From contig NZ_VCBA01000013.1 of the NCBI RefSeq assembly GCF_007995245.1, positions 25,086 through 89,085 on the forward strand: DNA of 64,000 nucleotides. Reading direction: 5' to 3'. This DNA comes from Tateyamaria sp. syn59. GTDB taxonomy: Bacteria > Pseudomonadota > Alphaproteobacteria > Rhodobacterales > Rhodobacteraceae. Made by a program: the position numbers and the translations under genes. Each line of letters begins with the position of its first letter. The first letter of the stretch is position 1. Below the pieces are notes generated by a model, which was not told the origin of the DNA, did no database searches, and worked only from the letters and a program-made list of their open reading frames with translations. This document shows, piece by piece, positions 1 through 9,033 of the stretch.

Positions 1-1
1 T

Positions 2-2356
2 AAGATCGTGGACGAACTGGTGTCAGAGCTCGCTGACATGGCAAATGTCACGATGCGCACACGCACGATGGGGGCAGGTTTGTATGACCACGGCTATGTC
101 CTCGGGTATGAGCGCCTGACGGACCACGCACCCGAAACAGACGGTCCGCGCCATCGCCTGTGGCGTATCCGTGCCGGGCACATCATCACCGCAACAGGCG
201 CCATTGAACGTCCGTTGTCCTTTGCAGGCAATGACATACCGGGCGTGATGCTCGCCTCTGCCGTCCGGGATTACGTGGTGAACTACGGTGTCAGCGCGGG
301 CGACCGAACCGTCATCGTGACCAACAATGACGACGCATACCGCACTGCAACCGCTTTGAAAGCGGCGGGGCTGGATGTTCCGGTCATTCTGGACGCACGT
401 GTGTTGCCCGTCGACAGCCCGCTTATGGCCGAAGCGAAAGCCGCAGGCATTCGGGTGATGATGGGCCACGGCGTTGCCAAGGTTCTGGGCGGTAAGCGCG
501 TGACCGGCGTGGCCGTCTGCGCGCAGGCGGGCGAGGGCGCAGTTCTGGAAGAGATCGCCTGCGACGCGGTTGCCATGTCAGGCGGCTGGTCTCCGGTCGT
601 CCACCTGTGGTCGCATTGCGGTGGCAAGCTGCTCTGGGACAGTGATTTCGCCATGTTCCGCCCCGATGTGGATAAAGCGCCGACAGGCGCGGATGGTTCA
701 CCCTTCGTCAGCTGCGCTGGCGCTGCAAACGGCCATTTCGGTCTGACCGAGATTGTCGGTGACGCACACGCCATGGGTCACGCAGCGGCCCGAGCGACTG
801 GACATGAGGCCATACCCAAGCCCGCACCCGACGCCGCCAGCACCGAAGAGGCGCCGATGGCCCCTGTCTGGCTCATGCCGCAGGCGGCAGGGACGGCGTT
901 GCGTGGCAAGGCGTGGCTCGACTACCAGAACGACGTCAAGGTGTCGGATGTGCAGCTTGCCGCGCAGGAAGGGTTTGAAAGCGTCGAACATGCCAAACGC
1001 TACACGACCCTCGGCATGGCGACGGATCAGGGCAAGCTCAGCAACATCAACGGGCTCGCGATCCTGTCGGACGCCTTGAACCAGCCGATCCCGCAGACCG
1101 GCACGACTACCTTCCGTCCGCCCTATACGCCTATTTCCATGGGCGCCATCGCGGGCGAAGCGCGTGGCAAGGTGTTCCAACCCGTCCGCCAAACCCCGAT
1201 GCATGCCTGGCATCACGAAAACGGCGCAAACTGGGAACCCGTGGGCCACTGGCGCCGTCCCTACGCCTATGTTCGCAGCGGCGAGACCGTGCACGACGCT
1301 GTTATGCGCGAGACCAGAAACGTTCGTGAAAACCTTGGGCTGCTCGACGCCTCAACGCTCGGCAAGCTGGTTGTCAAAGGGCCGGATGCGGGCAAGTTCC
1401 TCGACCTGCTCTACACCAACATGATGAGCACGCTGAAGCCTGGCAAATGCCGCTACGGCCTGATGTGCAGCGAAAACGGTTTTCTGATCGACGACGGCGT
1501 GGTGGCCCGGATCGACGAGGACACGTTCCTCTGCCACACCACCACCGGAGGGGCCGAGCGCATCCACCAACACATGGAAGAATGGCTGCAGACCGAATGG
1601 TGGGACATGAAGGTCTATGTCGCCAACGTGACGGAGCAATACGCCCAGATCGCCGTGGTCGGCCCCAAAGCGCGCAAGGCTCTGGAAGCGCTGGGCGGCA
1701 TGGATGTCTCTGCTGAGGCGCTTGGGTTCATGGAATGGGCCGATGGCACGCTGGGCGGGTTCGACGTCCGCGCCTACCGCATCTCGTTCTCGGGAGAGCT
1801 CAGCTACGAGATTGCCGTCAAAGCCTCCGAAGGGCAGGCGTTCTGGGATGCGCTGATGACCGTCGGCGATGCGCTTGGTGTCATGCCCTATGGCACAGAG
1901 GCGCTGCATATCCTGCGCGCCGAAAAGGGCTTCATCATGATCGGCGACGAAACCGATGGCACCGTGATCCCCCAGGATCTTGGCCTGCACTGGGCGCTGT
2001 CGAAGAAGAAGGACGACTACCTAGGCAAACGGGCGCAGGAGCGCACGCATATGATCGATCCCGAGCGCTGGCAGCTTGTCGGGCTGGAAACCGTCGATGG
2101 TTCGGTCCTGCCTGACGGGGCCTATGCTGTGGCAGCTGGAACCAACGAAAACGGTCAACGCAACATGCAGGGGCGGGTGACGTCGTCCTATCACTCACCA
2201 AACCTGAACAGGGGGATCGCCATGGGCCTCGTGCTACACGGTCCTGATCGCATGGGTGAGGTGATCGACTTTCCCGGCACTGATGGCACCACCTATACGG
2301 CCAAGATCGTGAGCCCCGTCTTTTTTGATCCCGAAGGGGAGAAGCAGAATGTCTAA
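2..2356 (+). CDS. soxA: Sarcosine oxidase, alpha subunit (5' end missing)
   Basis: The frame is open from the first bases, so the gene starts outside the window; 784 residues are visible. It is the large subunit of heterotetrameric sarcosine oxidase, which demethylates sarcosine to glycine and passes the methyl group to tetrahydrofolate. The visible N-terminal part belongs to the FAD/NAD-binding half (ATGAIERPL segment near residue 65). From about residue 370 it becomes the GcvT/aminomethyltransferase-like folate-binding half (TPMHAWHHENG, later GELSYEIAV and ALHILRAEKG). The stop overlaps the start of the gamma-subunit gene, as expected for a soxBDAG operon whose first genes lie outside the window. 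The N-terminal dinucleotide-binding motif cannot be checked. Confidence 0.95.
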   Translation, partial: KIVDELVSELADMANVTMRTRTMGAGLYDHGYVLGYERLTDHAPETDGPRHRLWRIRAGHIITATGAIERPLSFAGNDIPGVMLASAVRDYVVNYGVSAGDRTVIVTNNDDAYRTATALKAAGLDVPVILDARVLPVDSPLMAEAKAAGIRVMMGHGVAKVLGGKRVTGVAVCAQAGEGAVLEEIACDAVAMSGGWSPVVHLWSHCGGKLLWDSDFAMFRPDVDKAPTGADGSPFVSCAGAANGHFGLTEIVGDAHAMGHAAARATGHEAIPKPAPDAASTEEAPMAPVWLMPQAAGTALRGKAWLDYQNDVKVSDVQLAAQEGFESVEHAKRYTTLGMATDQGKLSNINGLAILSDALNQPIPQTGTTTFRPPYTPISMGAIAGEARGKVFQPVRQTPMHAWHHENGANWEPVGHWRRPYAYVRSGETVHDAVMRETRNVRENLGLLDASTLGKLVVKGPDAGKFLDLLYTNMMSTLKPGKCRYGLMCSENGFLIDDGVVARIDEDTFLCHTTTGGAERIHQHMEEWLQTEWWDMKVYVANVTEQYAQIAVVGPKARKALEALGGMDVSAEALGFMEWADGTLGGFDVRAYRISFSGELSYEIAVKASEGQAFWDALMTVGDALGVMPYGTEALHILRAEKGFIMIGDETDGTVIPQDLGLHWALSKKKDDYLGKRAQERTHMIDPERWQLVGLETVDGSVLPDGAYAVAAGTNENGQRNMQGRVTSSYHSPNLNRGIAMGLVLHGPDRMGEVIDFPGTDGTTYTAKIVSPVFFDPEGEKQNV

Positions 2357-2918
2357 GGCAGTCAGTGCGCTGAACGGCGCCACGTGGTCCGACGGGATCG
2401 CAACGATCAGCGAAGTGACACTGCAGGGCATGATCACTCTGCGCGGCGACCTAAGCGATCCGGCCATACGAAGTGCCGCGACTGGCGTTGCCGCGGTGGA
2501 TATGCCCGATCAGGGACAGGCGCAGTGCACAGACGACCGCGGTCTCTGCTGGATGTCGCCGGACGAATTGCTGGTGCTGTGCCCATATGATGAGGTCGCG
2601 GCAAACATCGAAAAGATGCAGACGGCTCTCAAGGGCATTCACAGCCTGTGCTTCAACGTCTCTGACGCGCGCGCGGTCTTTGACCTGTCCGGCCCGAACG
2701 CGCGGGATGTTCTGGCCAAGCTCGTACCGGTTGATCTGGCGCCGGAGCGTTTCACGAAAGGTATGTTCCGACGCACTCGGATGGCGCAAGTGCCTGCTGC
2801 CTTTTGGCTGCACGACACGGACCACTTCCGCATCATCTGTTTCCGCAGCCAGGCGCAGTATGTTTACGATTTGCTAAAGACCGCATCTGCCTGTGGCTCA
2901 ACTGTGAGTTACTTTTAG
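2349..2918 (+). CDS. soxG: Sarcosine oxidase, gamma subunit
   Basis: This 189-residue protein begins at an ATG that overlaps the end of soxA by 8 bases. An in-frame upstream GTG/ATG extension would only lengthen it into soxA. The gamma subunit is the smallest structural subunit of the cytosolic SoxBDAG complex and has a GcvT-like fold without a separate catalytic motif. The sequence matches in length and in the LCFNVSDARAVFDLSGP and ERFTKGMFRRTRMAQVPA segments. Its position directly after soxA and the translational overlap support the call. It ends the operon; the next gene is 64 bp downstream and unrelated. Confidence 0.92.
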   Translation: MSKAVSALNGATWSDGIATISEVTLQGMITLRGDLSDPAIRSAATGVAAVDMPDQGQAQCTDDRGLCWMSPDELLVLCPYDEVAANIEKMQTALKGIHSLCFNVSDARAVFDLSGPNARDVLAKLVPVDLAPERFTKGMFRRTRMAQVPAAFWLHDTDHFRIICFRSQAQYVYDLLKTASACGSTVSYF

Positions 2919-2982
2919 TCTGGAAATCGGCATAGGTTTCGTGTTTGGGTGCAATAGCAACAACCAGATCTATGAGTATCGA

Positions 2983-3375
2983 GTGAAAACAGTATTGTTG
3001 GGCGCAGCCTCCGCAATCGTAATGTCCACAGCTGCCTTTGCGGAACAGTATGTTTGCAACATCAAGGCAGCGAAGGACTCGTTCGTGTCGCCCGTTCTGG
3101 CATTCGAACTTGTGCCAGGCCAGGACAGCGCCCTGGTTTACGACGTCTTTGTGCACGAGGTGCATGGCGAACCGGTCGCGGCCAAGGTAAAGAAGATGGG
3201 TGGCGACAAGTACCGCTTGCAATGGGTTGTGAACGGTATCCCGACAACGACCACACCGGCCAGGGTCAGCTACCGCGCCACAATTGATATCGCCACGAAG
3301 CAGGTTTTTGTGCGCGGCAACATCTTTGCTGCTGACAACACCGTGCAGGGGCGCGGCGCTTGCGTTATCGAATAG
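2983..3375 (+). CDS. Small secreted protein, paralogue A
   Basis: Family not recognised. A GTG start at 2983 gives about 130 residues with a clear signal peptide (VKTVLLGAASAIVMSTAAFA) and probable cleavage before EQYVC. The frame is open back to 2941, but that extension would put 14 polar residues before the signal. The mature protein has one Cys near its N-terminus (YVCNIK) and another near the C-terminus (GACVIE), possibly a disulfide in the periplasm. The core VHEVHGEPVAAKVKKMGGDKYRLQWVVN matches the same region of the next gene, so the two appear to be tandem duplicates. No catalytic motif is visible. Confidence 0.7.
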   Translation: MKTVLLGAASAIVMSTAAFAEQYVCNIKAAKDSFVSPVLAFELVPGQDSALVYDVFVHEVHGEPVAAKVKKMGGDKYRLQWVVNGIPTTTTPARVSYRATIDIATKQVFVRGNIFAADNTVQGRGACVIE

Positions 3376-3513
3376 CGTGCTAGGCAAGCATGAGAGTTAG
3401 CCGACCACCTGCGCACGCAGTATAAGAAATCAACTTACACCGCACGCAAAACAGCGCTGCATGTGCTTTGCGAAAACTCCGCGATTGTATTTCTCTGAAA
3501 ATGGGCCCGATCA

Positions 3514-3939
3514 ATGAAACGTAATATTCTGAAACTGGCGACTGCTGCTTTAATGCTGACCGCACCAGCGGCTTTTGCACAAACCACGACCTATGATTGT
3601 AAGGTGGCTTCCCTGGAAGGACGCGGGTTCATTCAAGACCGCGTCATCTTCTCGGTCAATCCGAACACGGGTCAGGCGGCTGTCGTCGATGGAGTCGTCA
3701 TGTATGTCTACGAAAAACCTATCGCCGCTGACTTCCAACTGCTTGGCAACGGACAGTACCGGCTGAAGTGGGAAGTGAACAACCTCAAGTCGGGCTCACA
3801 AAGTTTCAACGTCGACTACACTTTGCAGTATCGCCCAAACGACAAGGGGTTCACCATGCGCGGTTGGCTCAGCGGGTTTGCCAACCGTCCTTTCGGCAGC
3901 GGCACCTGTGCTGTTTCCTCTGGCCGAGCGCTGTTCTGA
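3514..3939 (+). CDS. Small secreted protein, paralogue B
   Basis: This 141-residue protein starts at an ATG and has a textbook signal peptide (MKRNILKLATAALMLTAPAAFA, cleavage before QTTTYDC). Its layout mirrors the preceding gene: Cys just after the signal (YDCKVAS), a central VMYVYEKPIAADFQLLGNGQYRLKWEVN block, and a C-terminal Cys (GSGTCAV). The shared GxYRL(Q/K)W(V/E)VN core and matched cysteines indicate duplication followed by strong divergence. It is separated from the first copy by 138 bp, so it may have its own promoter. The product is probably periplasmic or exported; its function is unknown. Confidence 0.75.
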   Translation: MKRNILKLATAALMLTAPAAFAQTTTYDCKVASLEGRGFIQDRVIFSVNPNTGQAAVVDGVVMYVYEKPIAADFQLLGNGQYRLKWEVNNLKSGSQSFNVDYTLQYRPNDKGFTMRGWLSGFANRPFGSGTCAVSSGRALF

Positions 3940-4040
3940 TCCTCAGACACAGTGACATTTCGTACGGCTTCGCCTTGATCTTGCAGCGTAACGCACGATC
4001 TGTCAGGAGCGGACTGTAATACGAAAATGAGGTGGCCCCA

Positions 4041-4640
4041 ATGGCTTTTGAACTTCCTGACCTTCCCTATGCCCACGACGCTCTGGCGGACAACGGCATG
4101 TCGAAAGAGACGCTGGAATATCACCACGACCTGCACCACAACGCCTATGTCACGAACGGCAACAAGGCGATTGAAGGCACCGAGTGGGAGGGCAAGTCGC
4201 TCGAAGAGATCATCGTCGGCACCTACGATGCCAGCGCCGTGGCCCAGAACGGCATCTTCAACAACATCAGCCAGTTGTGGAACCACAACCAGTTCTGGGA
4301 AATGATGGGCCCGGGCGACAGCGCAATACCCGGTGAGTTGGAGAAGGCCCTGACCGAAAGCTTTGGTTCGGTCGACACGTTCAAAGAACAGTTTTCCGCG
4401 GCAGGTGCAGGCCAGTTCGGCTCCGGCTGGGCGTGGCTGGTCAAGGACACCGACGGTAGCCTCAAAGTCACCAAGACCGAAAATGGCGTGAACCCGCTCT
4501 GCTTCGGTCAGACGGCACTGCTGGGATGCGACGTGTGGGAGCATTCCTACTACATCGACTTCCGCAACAAGCGGCCTGCCTATCTGACGAACTTCCTCGA
4601 CAATCTCGTGAACTGGGAAAACGTCGCCAGCCGCATGTAA
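4041..4640 (+). CDS. sodB: Superoxide dismutase, Fe type
   Basis: The ATG at 4041 follows a GAGG ribosome site; a GTG nine bases earlier is less likely. The 199-residue enzyme converts superoxide to peroxide and oxygen. Metal ligands are visible as H28 (LEYHHDLHH), H82 (LWNHNQFW), D164 and H168 (DVWEHSYY). Gln78 just before the WNH segment (FNNISQLWNH) is the second-sphere position typical of Fe rather than Mn enzymes. There is no signal peptide, so it should act in the cytoplasm. The gene stands alone and is followed by a strong intrinsic terminator. Confidence 0.96.
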   Translation: MAFELPDLPYAHDALADNGMSKETLEYHHDLHHNAYVTNGNKAIEGTEWEGKSLEEIIVGTYDASAVAQNGIFNNISQLWNHNQFWEMMGPGDSAIPGELEKALTESFGSVDTFKEQFSAAGAGQFGSGWAWLVKDTDGSLKVTKTENGVNPLCFGQTALLGCDVWEHSYYIDFRNKRPAYLTNFLDNLVNWENVASRM

Positions 4641-4672
4641 TCGGTCTGGCCAAGCTTAATACAGCTTTGTGG

Positions 4673-4701
4673 GGGCTGGCAGCGCTGCTGCCGGCCCTTT
4701 T
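4673..4701 (+). terminator. Intrinsic terminator after sodB
   Basis: An 11-bp stem (left arm from GGGCTGGCAGC, one G-T pair) closes a GCT triloop and is followed directly by TTTT, 33 bases after the sodB stop. Confidence 0.85.
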
Positions 4702-4795
4702 CATTTGTGTTTGATGGAACGAAGCAGCGAGGTTGAGGCGGTGTCGGACATCACCGGAATCGCGTTTTGCGGATTGCCAATGCCGCAGCCGGTGC

Positions 4796-5335
4796 CTAAC
4801 CCAGCGCGGCCAGTGCCTCAGCCGCGCACTCGACAACCGAGTAGTAGTCCAGCAGTGACTTGTCGGCGAACCCCTTTGTCACAACGTGCTGCAAAAGGTC
4901 GACCAGCGGGTCCCAATACCCTTCGACATTCATCAGAACGACCTGCTTCTCATGCAGACCCAGTTGCCGCCATGTCAGCACCTCGAACAGCTCATCAAGT
5001 GATCCGGCACCGCCCGGCATGACAACCACCGCATCACAATTCATGAACATGACCTTCTTGCGCTCGTGCATGGTCTCGGTCACGACGTAGCGGGTCAGGT
5101 CGGTCTTTCCGACCTCCCAGTCCACCAGGTGACGCGGAATGACACCGAACGTATCGCCGCCCTCGGCCTGTGCGGCCCGTGCGACTGATCCCATCAGGCC
5201 CACATCCCCCGCGCCATAAACCAGTCGCCAACCGCGCGCTGCAATGCCTGCGCCAAGGGCCTCGGCCTCAACGCTGAATGCGGGCGAAACACCCGGGCGC
5301 GAGCCGCAATATACGCAGACGGACAGATAGGACAT
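4796..5335 (-). CDS. LOG-family nucleoside monophosphate phosphoribohydrolase (TIGR00730)
   Basis: This 179-residue Rossmann-like protein starts after AGGAG. It carries the family motif PGGAGSLDE at residues 107-115 and the MHERKK segment at 89-94, which bind phosphoribose and hold the catalytic Arg and Glu. Family members hydrolyse nucleoside 5'-monophosphates such as cytokinin ribotides or AMP to base and ribose 5-phosphate. Older annotations call them lysine decarboxylase-like, which the motif does not support. It is cytoplasmic and monocistronic, converging on sodB. The true substrate cannot be read from the sequence. Confidence 0.88.
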   Translation of the reverse strand: MSYLSVCVYCGSRPGVSPAFSVEAEALGAGIAARGWRLVYGAGDVGLMGSVARAAQAEGGDTFGVIPRHLVDWEVGKTDLTRYVVTETMHERKKVMFMNCDAVVVMPGGAGSLDELFEVLTWRQLGLHEKQVVLMNVEGYWDPLVDLLQHVVTKGFADKSLLDYYSVVECAAEALAALG

Positions 5336-5461
5336 GTGGTGCTCCTGTAACGGGCGCGCGAAAGTGATGGTTTTGTGACGCCGTTCTTTTGACCGCTATA
5401 GCGCCGCCTGTTATTGAAGCGCAACGAAACCGGGAAAACCGGTGCGGTGGAAAGGGTCTAC

Positions 5462-6808
5462 ATGTCCAAATGGGCGGCATTTGCCGGGTCAAACGGTGCC
5501 TTGGTCGGGACGGTCGCGGTTGTGGCGGCAGTGGCCGTTGGCGCTGGGCTGTACTTCAACGCCAACCAGTCCGGTCCAGTCCCGGTCGCACAACCGACCG
5601 AGGTTGCGACCGCGCCGCAAGTGACCGCCGCCGCGCCTGATGCTGAAGCTACACCTGACGTCGCTGTGCCGCTTGATCCGCCCTCGATCGACGAGGTGCG
5701 CGTGGAACCCGATGGCCTGACCGTGATCGCTGGCCGCGCAGCGCCAGGCAGCAAGGTGTCGGTGCTGCTGGACGGCGCGCAGAATGCAGAAACAACCACC
5801 GACAACGGCGGAAGCTTTGCCGCAATCACCAAATTGCCGCCCAGCCAAAAGGCGCAGGTCCTGACCGTCGTGCAGCGCGTCGGCATTGACGAGATTGCAT
5901 CGGTGGATGAGGTGATCCTTGCACCGCAACGTCAGCCCGAGCCGAATGCCGTTGCCACAGCCCCGGCCGAACCCCAACAAACGGAAGCGGTGGCTATGGC
6001 CATACCGGAAGATGCGATAGAGGAGCCGCGCCTGCCTGCAGACGCGGGCTCCGCACAAGCGACCCCGGAGGCTGCGACACCGGACGCTCAATCAGTCGCT
6101 GCAGCATCCGACGCTACGGCGCCGACTGACCCTGTTGCACCCGAGCGGCACGCCGAGGACACCGCCGCCGCGAAAACAGCGCCCGACCCGGCAGGGGCTG
6201 CGGTCACGCAAGCGCCGGTTGCCGAAGCTGACGCACCGCAAGCAGACCCGGTACAAACCGCACAGGTCGACAGCGCGCAGCAGGTCACAGTGCTCAAATC
6301 CACCGAAGACGGCGTTGAAGTGCTGGGCAACACAGCCCCCGAGGCGTTGGACAATATTGCCCTCGACAGCATCAGCTATTCCGACGCAGGCGAGGTTGAG
6401 CTTGCAGGCCGGGCGCAGGCCGACGCCGATGCCGTGCGCGTCTACGTGAACAACGCGCCCGTCGCCGACATCGACGTGGCATCCGACGGCCGCTGGAAGG
6501 GCGAACTGCCCGACATCGACACAGGCACCTACACCCTGCGCGTAGACGAACTGGACACCGCGGGGCAGGTCACCAGCCGTGTCGAAACACCATTCCGACG
6601 CGAAGACCCACAAGTGCTGGCCCAGACAGAGGGGGTCGCAGCCCCCGCTACACAGATCACGGTTCAGGCCGGAAACACCCTCTGGGCCATTGCACGCGAC
6701 CGCTACGGTGAGGGGACGCTCTATGTGCAGGTGTTCGAGGCCAACCGCGACCGCATCCGCAATCCGGACCTGATCTTTCCCGGCCAGATCTTTGCCCTAC
6801 CAAACTGA
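5462..6808 (+). CDS. Membrane-anchored LysM-domain protein
   Basis: The start at 5462 follows GGAAAGGG; a longer in-frame start at 5414 has no ribosome site. The 448-residue protein has an N-terminal membrane anchor (about residues 11-30), a long Ala/Pro/Glu/Asp-rich low-complexity stretch interspersed with beta-rich segments (VRVEPDGLTVIAGRAAPG; ISYSDAGEVELAGRA), and a C-terminal LysM domain (VQAGNTLWAIARDRYGEG to PGQIFALPN). LysM binds peptidoglycan, so the protein probably links inner membrane and cell wall. The two related beta segments look like Ig-like or carboxypeptidase-regulatory repeats. Similar proteins are common in Rhodobacteraceae but functionally uncharacterised. Confidence 0.85.
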   Translation: MSKWAAFAGSNGALVGTVAVVAAVAVGAGLYFNANQSGPVPVAQPTEVATAPQVTAAAPDAEATPDVAVPLDPPSIDEVRVEPDGLTVIAGRAAPGSKVSVLLDGAQNAETTTDNGGSFAAITKLPPSQKAQVLTVVQRVGIDEIASVDEVILAPQRQPEPNAVATAPAEPQQTEAVAMAIPEDAIEEPRLPADAGSAQATPEAATPDAQSVAAASDATAPTDPVAPERHAEDTAAAKTAPDPAGAAVTQAPVAEADAPQADPVQTAQVDSAQQVTVLKSTEDGVEVLGNTAPEALDNIALDSISYSDAGEVELAGRAQADADAVRVYVNNAPVADIDVASDGRWKGELPDIDTGTYTLRVDELDTAGQVTSRVETPFRREDPQVLAQTEGVAAPATQITVQAGNTLWAIARDRYGEGTLYVQVFEANRDRIRNPDLIFPGQIFALPN

Positions 6809-6888
6809 CGTGTAAATCGACCGGCGCGCTGGCAACTCACCCACCGCTGCCTTAGATAGTGGCACCTGAACGTCAGGAACCTACCCGC

Positions 6889-8742
6889 ATGCCCGCAGAC
6901 AGCTCAGCGTCGTCAGCACCCGCTGATCAAGCGCCCCACTCCAATGACCCCAGCGACAAGGTGGCAGAAGCCGAACGCAAATCCGGCCTGCGCACGATCC
7001 GTAAGGTCGCGCCATATCTCTGGCCTGACGACAAACCGTGGGTCAAGAAACGGGTCGTTCTGGCGATGCTGGCGCTGGTCCTGTCCAAGGTCGTGTCGGT
7101 CTACACGCCCATCCTATACCGCGACGCCGTCAACGTCCTGAGCGGCGAAGGTGTCTCGGACCTCGCCCTTGGGGCTATCGGCCTCACCGTTGCCTATGGG
7201 GTGGCGCGGCTCATGAACGTGGGCTTTCAGCAACTGCGCGACGCCATCTTTGCCCGTGTCGCGCAGCGCGCGCTGCGGATGCTGGCGCTTGAAACCTTCC
7301 AGCACATCCACCGCCTGTCCATGCGCTACCACATCACGCGCAAGACCGGTGGGCTGAGCCGCATCATCGAACGCGGGGTAAAGGGCGTCGAATTCCTGCT
7401 GCGCTTCCTTCTGTTCTCCATCGGGCCGCTGGTGCTCGAGCTTTTGATGATCGGGGTCGTGCTCACGATCCTTTTCGACATCTGGTATCTGGTCGTCGTG
7501 GCCGTCACCATTGGGCTTTATGTCTGGTTCACCTTTGCCGTCACCGAATGGCGGGTAAAGCTGCGACGGGTCATGAACGACCAGGACACGGACGCCAACC
7601 AAAAGGCCATCGACAGCCTGCTCAATTACGAAACGGTCAAGTATTTCGGCGCCGAGGCGCGCGAAGCCGGGCGCTATGACAAGGCGATGGAAGGGTACGA
7701 GGCGGCGGCGCTCAAGACCAGCTATTCGCTGGCCTTCCTCAATTTCGGCCAGTCGCTGATCATCACCGCGGGCCTTGTGGGTGTCATGGTTATGGCGGCC
7801 ATCGGCGTGCAGAACGGGTCGCTGACCGTAGGCGATTTTGTCATGGTCAACGCCTACATGATCCAGATCACTATGCCGCTCAATTTCCTCGGCACCGTCT
7901 ACCGTGAGATCCGGCAGGCGCTGGTGGATATGGGCGAAATGTTCGATCTGCTCGAACAACCGGCCGAGGTGGTGGACGCTCCGAACGCCAAGGCACTGGA
8001 TGTGACCGGCGGACGGATCGAACTGGATAACGTGCATTTCGGCTATGACGCGGCCCGACCGATCCTCAAGGGCGTATCGGTCGTGGCTGAACCCGGCCAG
8101 CAGGTGGCCATCGTCGGCTCGACCGGGTCGGGTAAGTCCACAATCGGGCGACTTCTTTTCCGGTTCTATGATGTGGCGTCGGGTGCGCTGCGCATCGACG
8201 GGCAGGACGTGCGCGAGGTCACCCAAGACAGCCTGCATGCAGCCATTGGCGTCGTGCCGCAGGACACGGTGCTGTTCAACGATACGATCCGCTACAACAT
8301 CGCTTATGGACGCGATGACGCCACTTACGCGGATATCGAACGGGCGGCCAAGGCGGCTCAGATCCACGATTTCATCATGGGCCTGCCGGACGGGTATGAC
8401 ACCGCAGTGGGCGAGCGCGGGCTGAAGCTGTCGGGCGGTGAAAAGCAGCGCGTCGGCATTGCACGCACGCTTCTGAAGAACCCGCCCATCCTCCTGCTGG
8501 ACGAAGCCACCAGCGCGCTCGACACCGAGACAGAGCAGGAGATCAAGGAAGCACTGAACGCCGCCGGTCAGGGGCGCACAGTCCTGACCATTGCGCACCG
8601 GCTCAGCACGATCGCAGAGGCGGACCGCATCGTTGTGCTTGAACAGGGTGAAATCGTCGAAACCGGAACCCACGATGAATTGCTGGCCAACGATGGGCGC
8701 TACGCCCAACTGTGGCAGCGGCAGCAAGCGGACGAGTTGTGA
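6889..8742 (+). CDS. Atm1-type ABC half-transporter (heavy-metal/glutathione-conjugate exporter)
   Basis: I chose the ATG at 6889 (AGGAA upstream) over an in-frame GTG at 6859, giving 617 residues. A six-helix membrane domain is followed by an ATPase domain with Walker A GSTGSGKST (about residue 410), signature LSGGEKQR (about 514) and Walker B ILLLDEATSALD. The LLNYETVKYFGAEAREAGRYD segment is characteristic of the Atm1/ABCB7 family, which exports glutathione-linked sulfur or metal conjugates. As a half-transporter it should act as a homodimer in the inner membrane. It is monocistronic. The substrate is inferred from family only. Confidence 0.92.
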   Translation: MPADSSASSAPADQAPHSNDPSDKVAEAERKSGLRTIRKVAPYLWPDDKPWVKKRVVLAMLALVLSKVVSVYTPILYRDAVNVLSGEGVSDLALGAIGLTVAYGVARLMNVGFQQLRDAIFARVAQRALRMLALETFQHIHRLSMRYHITRKTGGLSRIIERGVKGVEFLLRFLLFSIGPLVLELLMIGVVLTILFDIWYLVVVAVTIGLYVWFTFAVTEWRVKLRRVMNDQDTDANQKAIDSLLNYETVKYFGAEAREAGRYDKAMEGYEAAALKTSYSLAFLNFGQSLIITAGLVGVMVMAAIGVQNGSLTVGDFVMVNAYMIQITMPLNFLGTVYREIRQALVDMGEMFDLLEQPAEVVDAPNAKALDVTGGRIELDNVHFGYDAARPILKGVSVVAEPGQQVAIVGSTGSGKSTIGRLLFRFYDVASGALRIDGQDVREVTQDSLHAAIGVVPQDTVLFNDTIRYNIAYGRDDATYADIERAAKAAQIHDFIMGLPDGYDTAVGERGLKLSGGEKQRVGIARTLLKNPPILLLDEATSALDTETEQEIKEALNAAGQGRTVLTIAHRLSTIAEADRIVVLEQGEIVETGTHDELLANDGRYAQLWQRQQADEL

Positions 8743-8840
8743 CGCGCCGCGCGGCCTTGTCTTGCCGTCAAACGGACTCCGCCTGCCATCCCGTAGCCGT
8801 TTCATAAAGCACGCGTTTTAATAAACGCAGACAAGATGCG

Positions 8841-9012
8841 GCCTTGTCTCAAGGCAAAAGTCTGCGCTGTAGGAAGCTCCTGGCGAGGTAACGCAGAACG
8901 TGGGTTCTACCTTTATGCCGCGTGGTCGCAGGCAGGTGTGCCAGATTGACAGGCGGTTCGTGGACCCGGAACGAATAAAGCGCCGGTCGGAAGACCGGCG
9001 CTTTTGCTTTTC
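8841..9012 (+). ncRNA. Candidate structured non-coding RNA (family not recognised)
   Basis: The 291 bp between the ABC exporter and the RND gene hold no ORF but a chain of hairpins: GCCTTG/CAAGGC; AGGA-AGC-TCCT; an 8-bp stem GGTA..AGAAC with GTTCTACC and a 4-base bulge; TGCCGCG-TGGT-CGC(A)GGCA; and finally the 11-bp terminator at 8978. Such a row of stems ending in an intrinsic terminator is typical of a small RNA. I checked mentally for 6S, SRP, RNase P and tmRNA core motifs and found none. A perfect hairpin GCGTTT-TAAT-AAACGC lies just upstream. Promoter and 5' end are uncertain. Confidence 0.35.
8978..9012. terminator. Bidirectional intrinsic terminator
   Basis: An 11-bp perfect stem (AAGCGCCGGTC and its complement) with a GGAA tetraloop. 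On the plus strand it is followed by TTTTGCTTTT. On the minus strand the T-rich side serves the RND efflux operon, whose last stop is only 22 bases away. Confidence 0.88.
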
Positions 9013-9033
9013 GGCGCGGCAGCGCTCGTGCGC

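Noticed and set aside
7114..8805. 563-codon minus-strand frame opposite the ABC exporter
   Set aside because: Antisense shadow; the opposite strand carries all ABC motifs.
8841..9012. 6S, SRP, RNase P or tmRNA gene
   Set aside because: No recognisable core motif of any of these was found; left as an unnamed structured RNA candidate.
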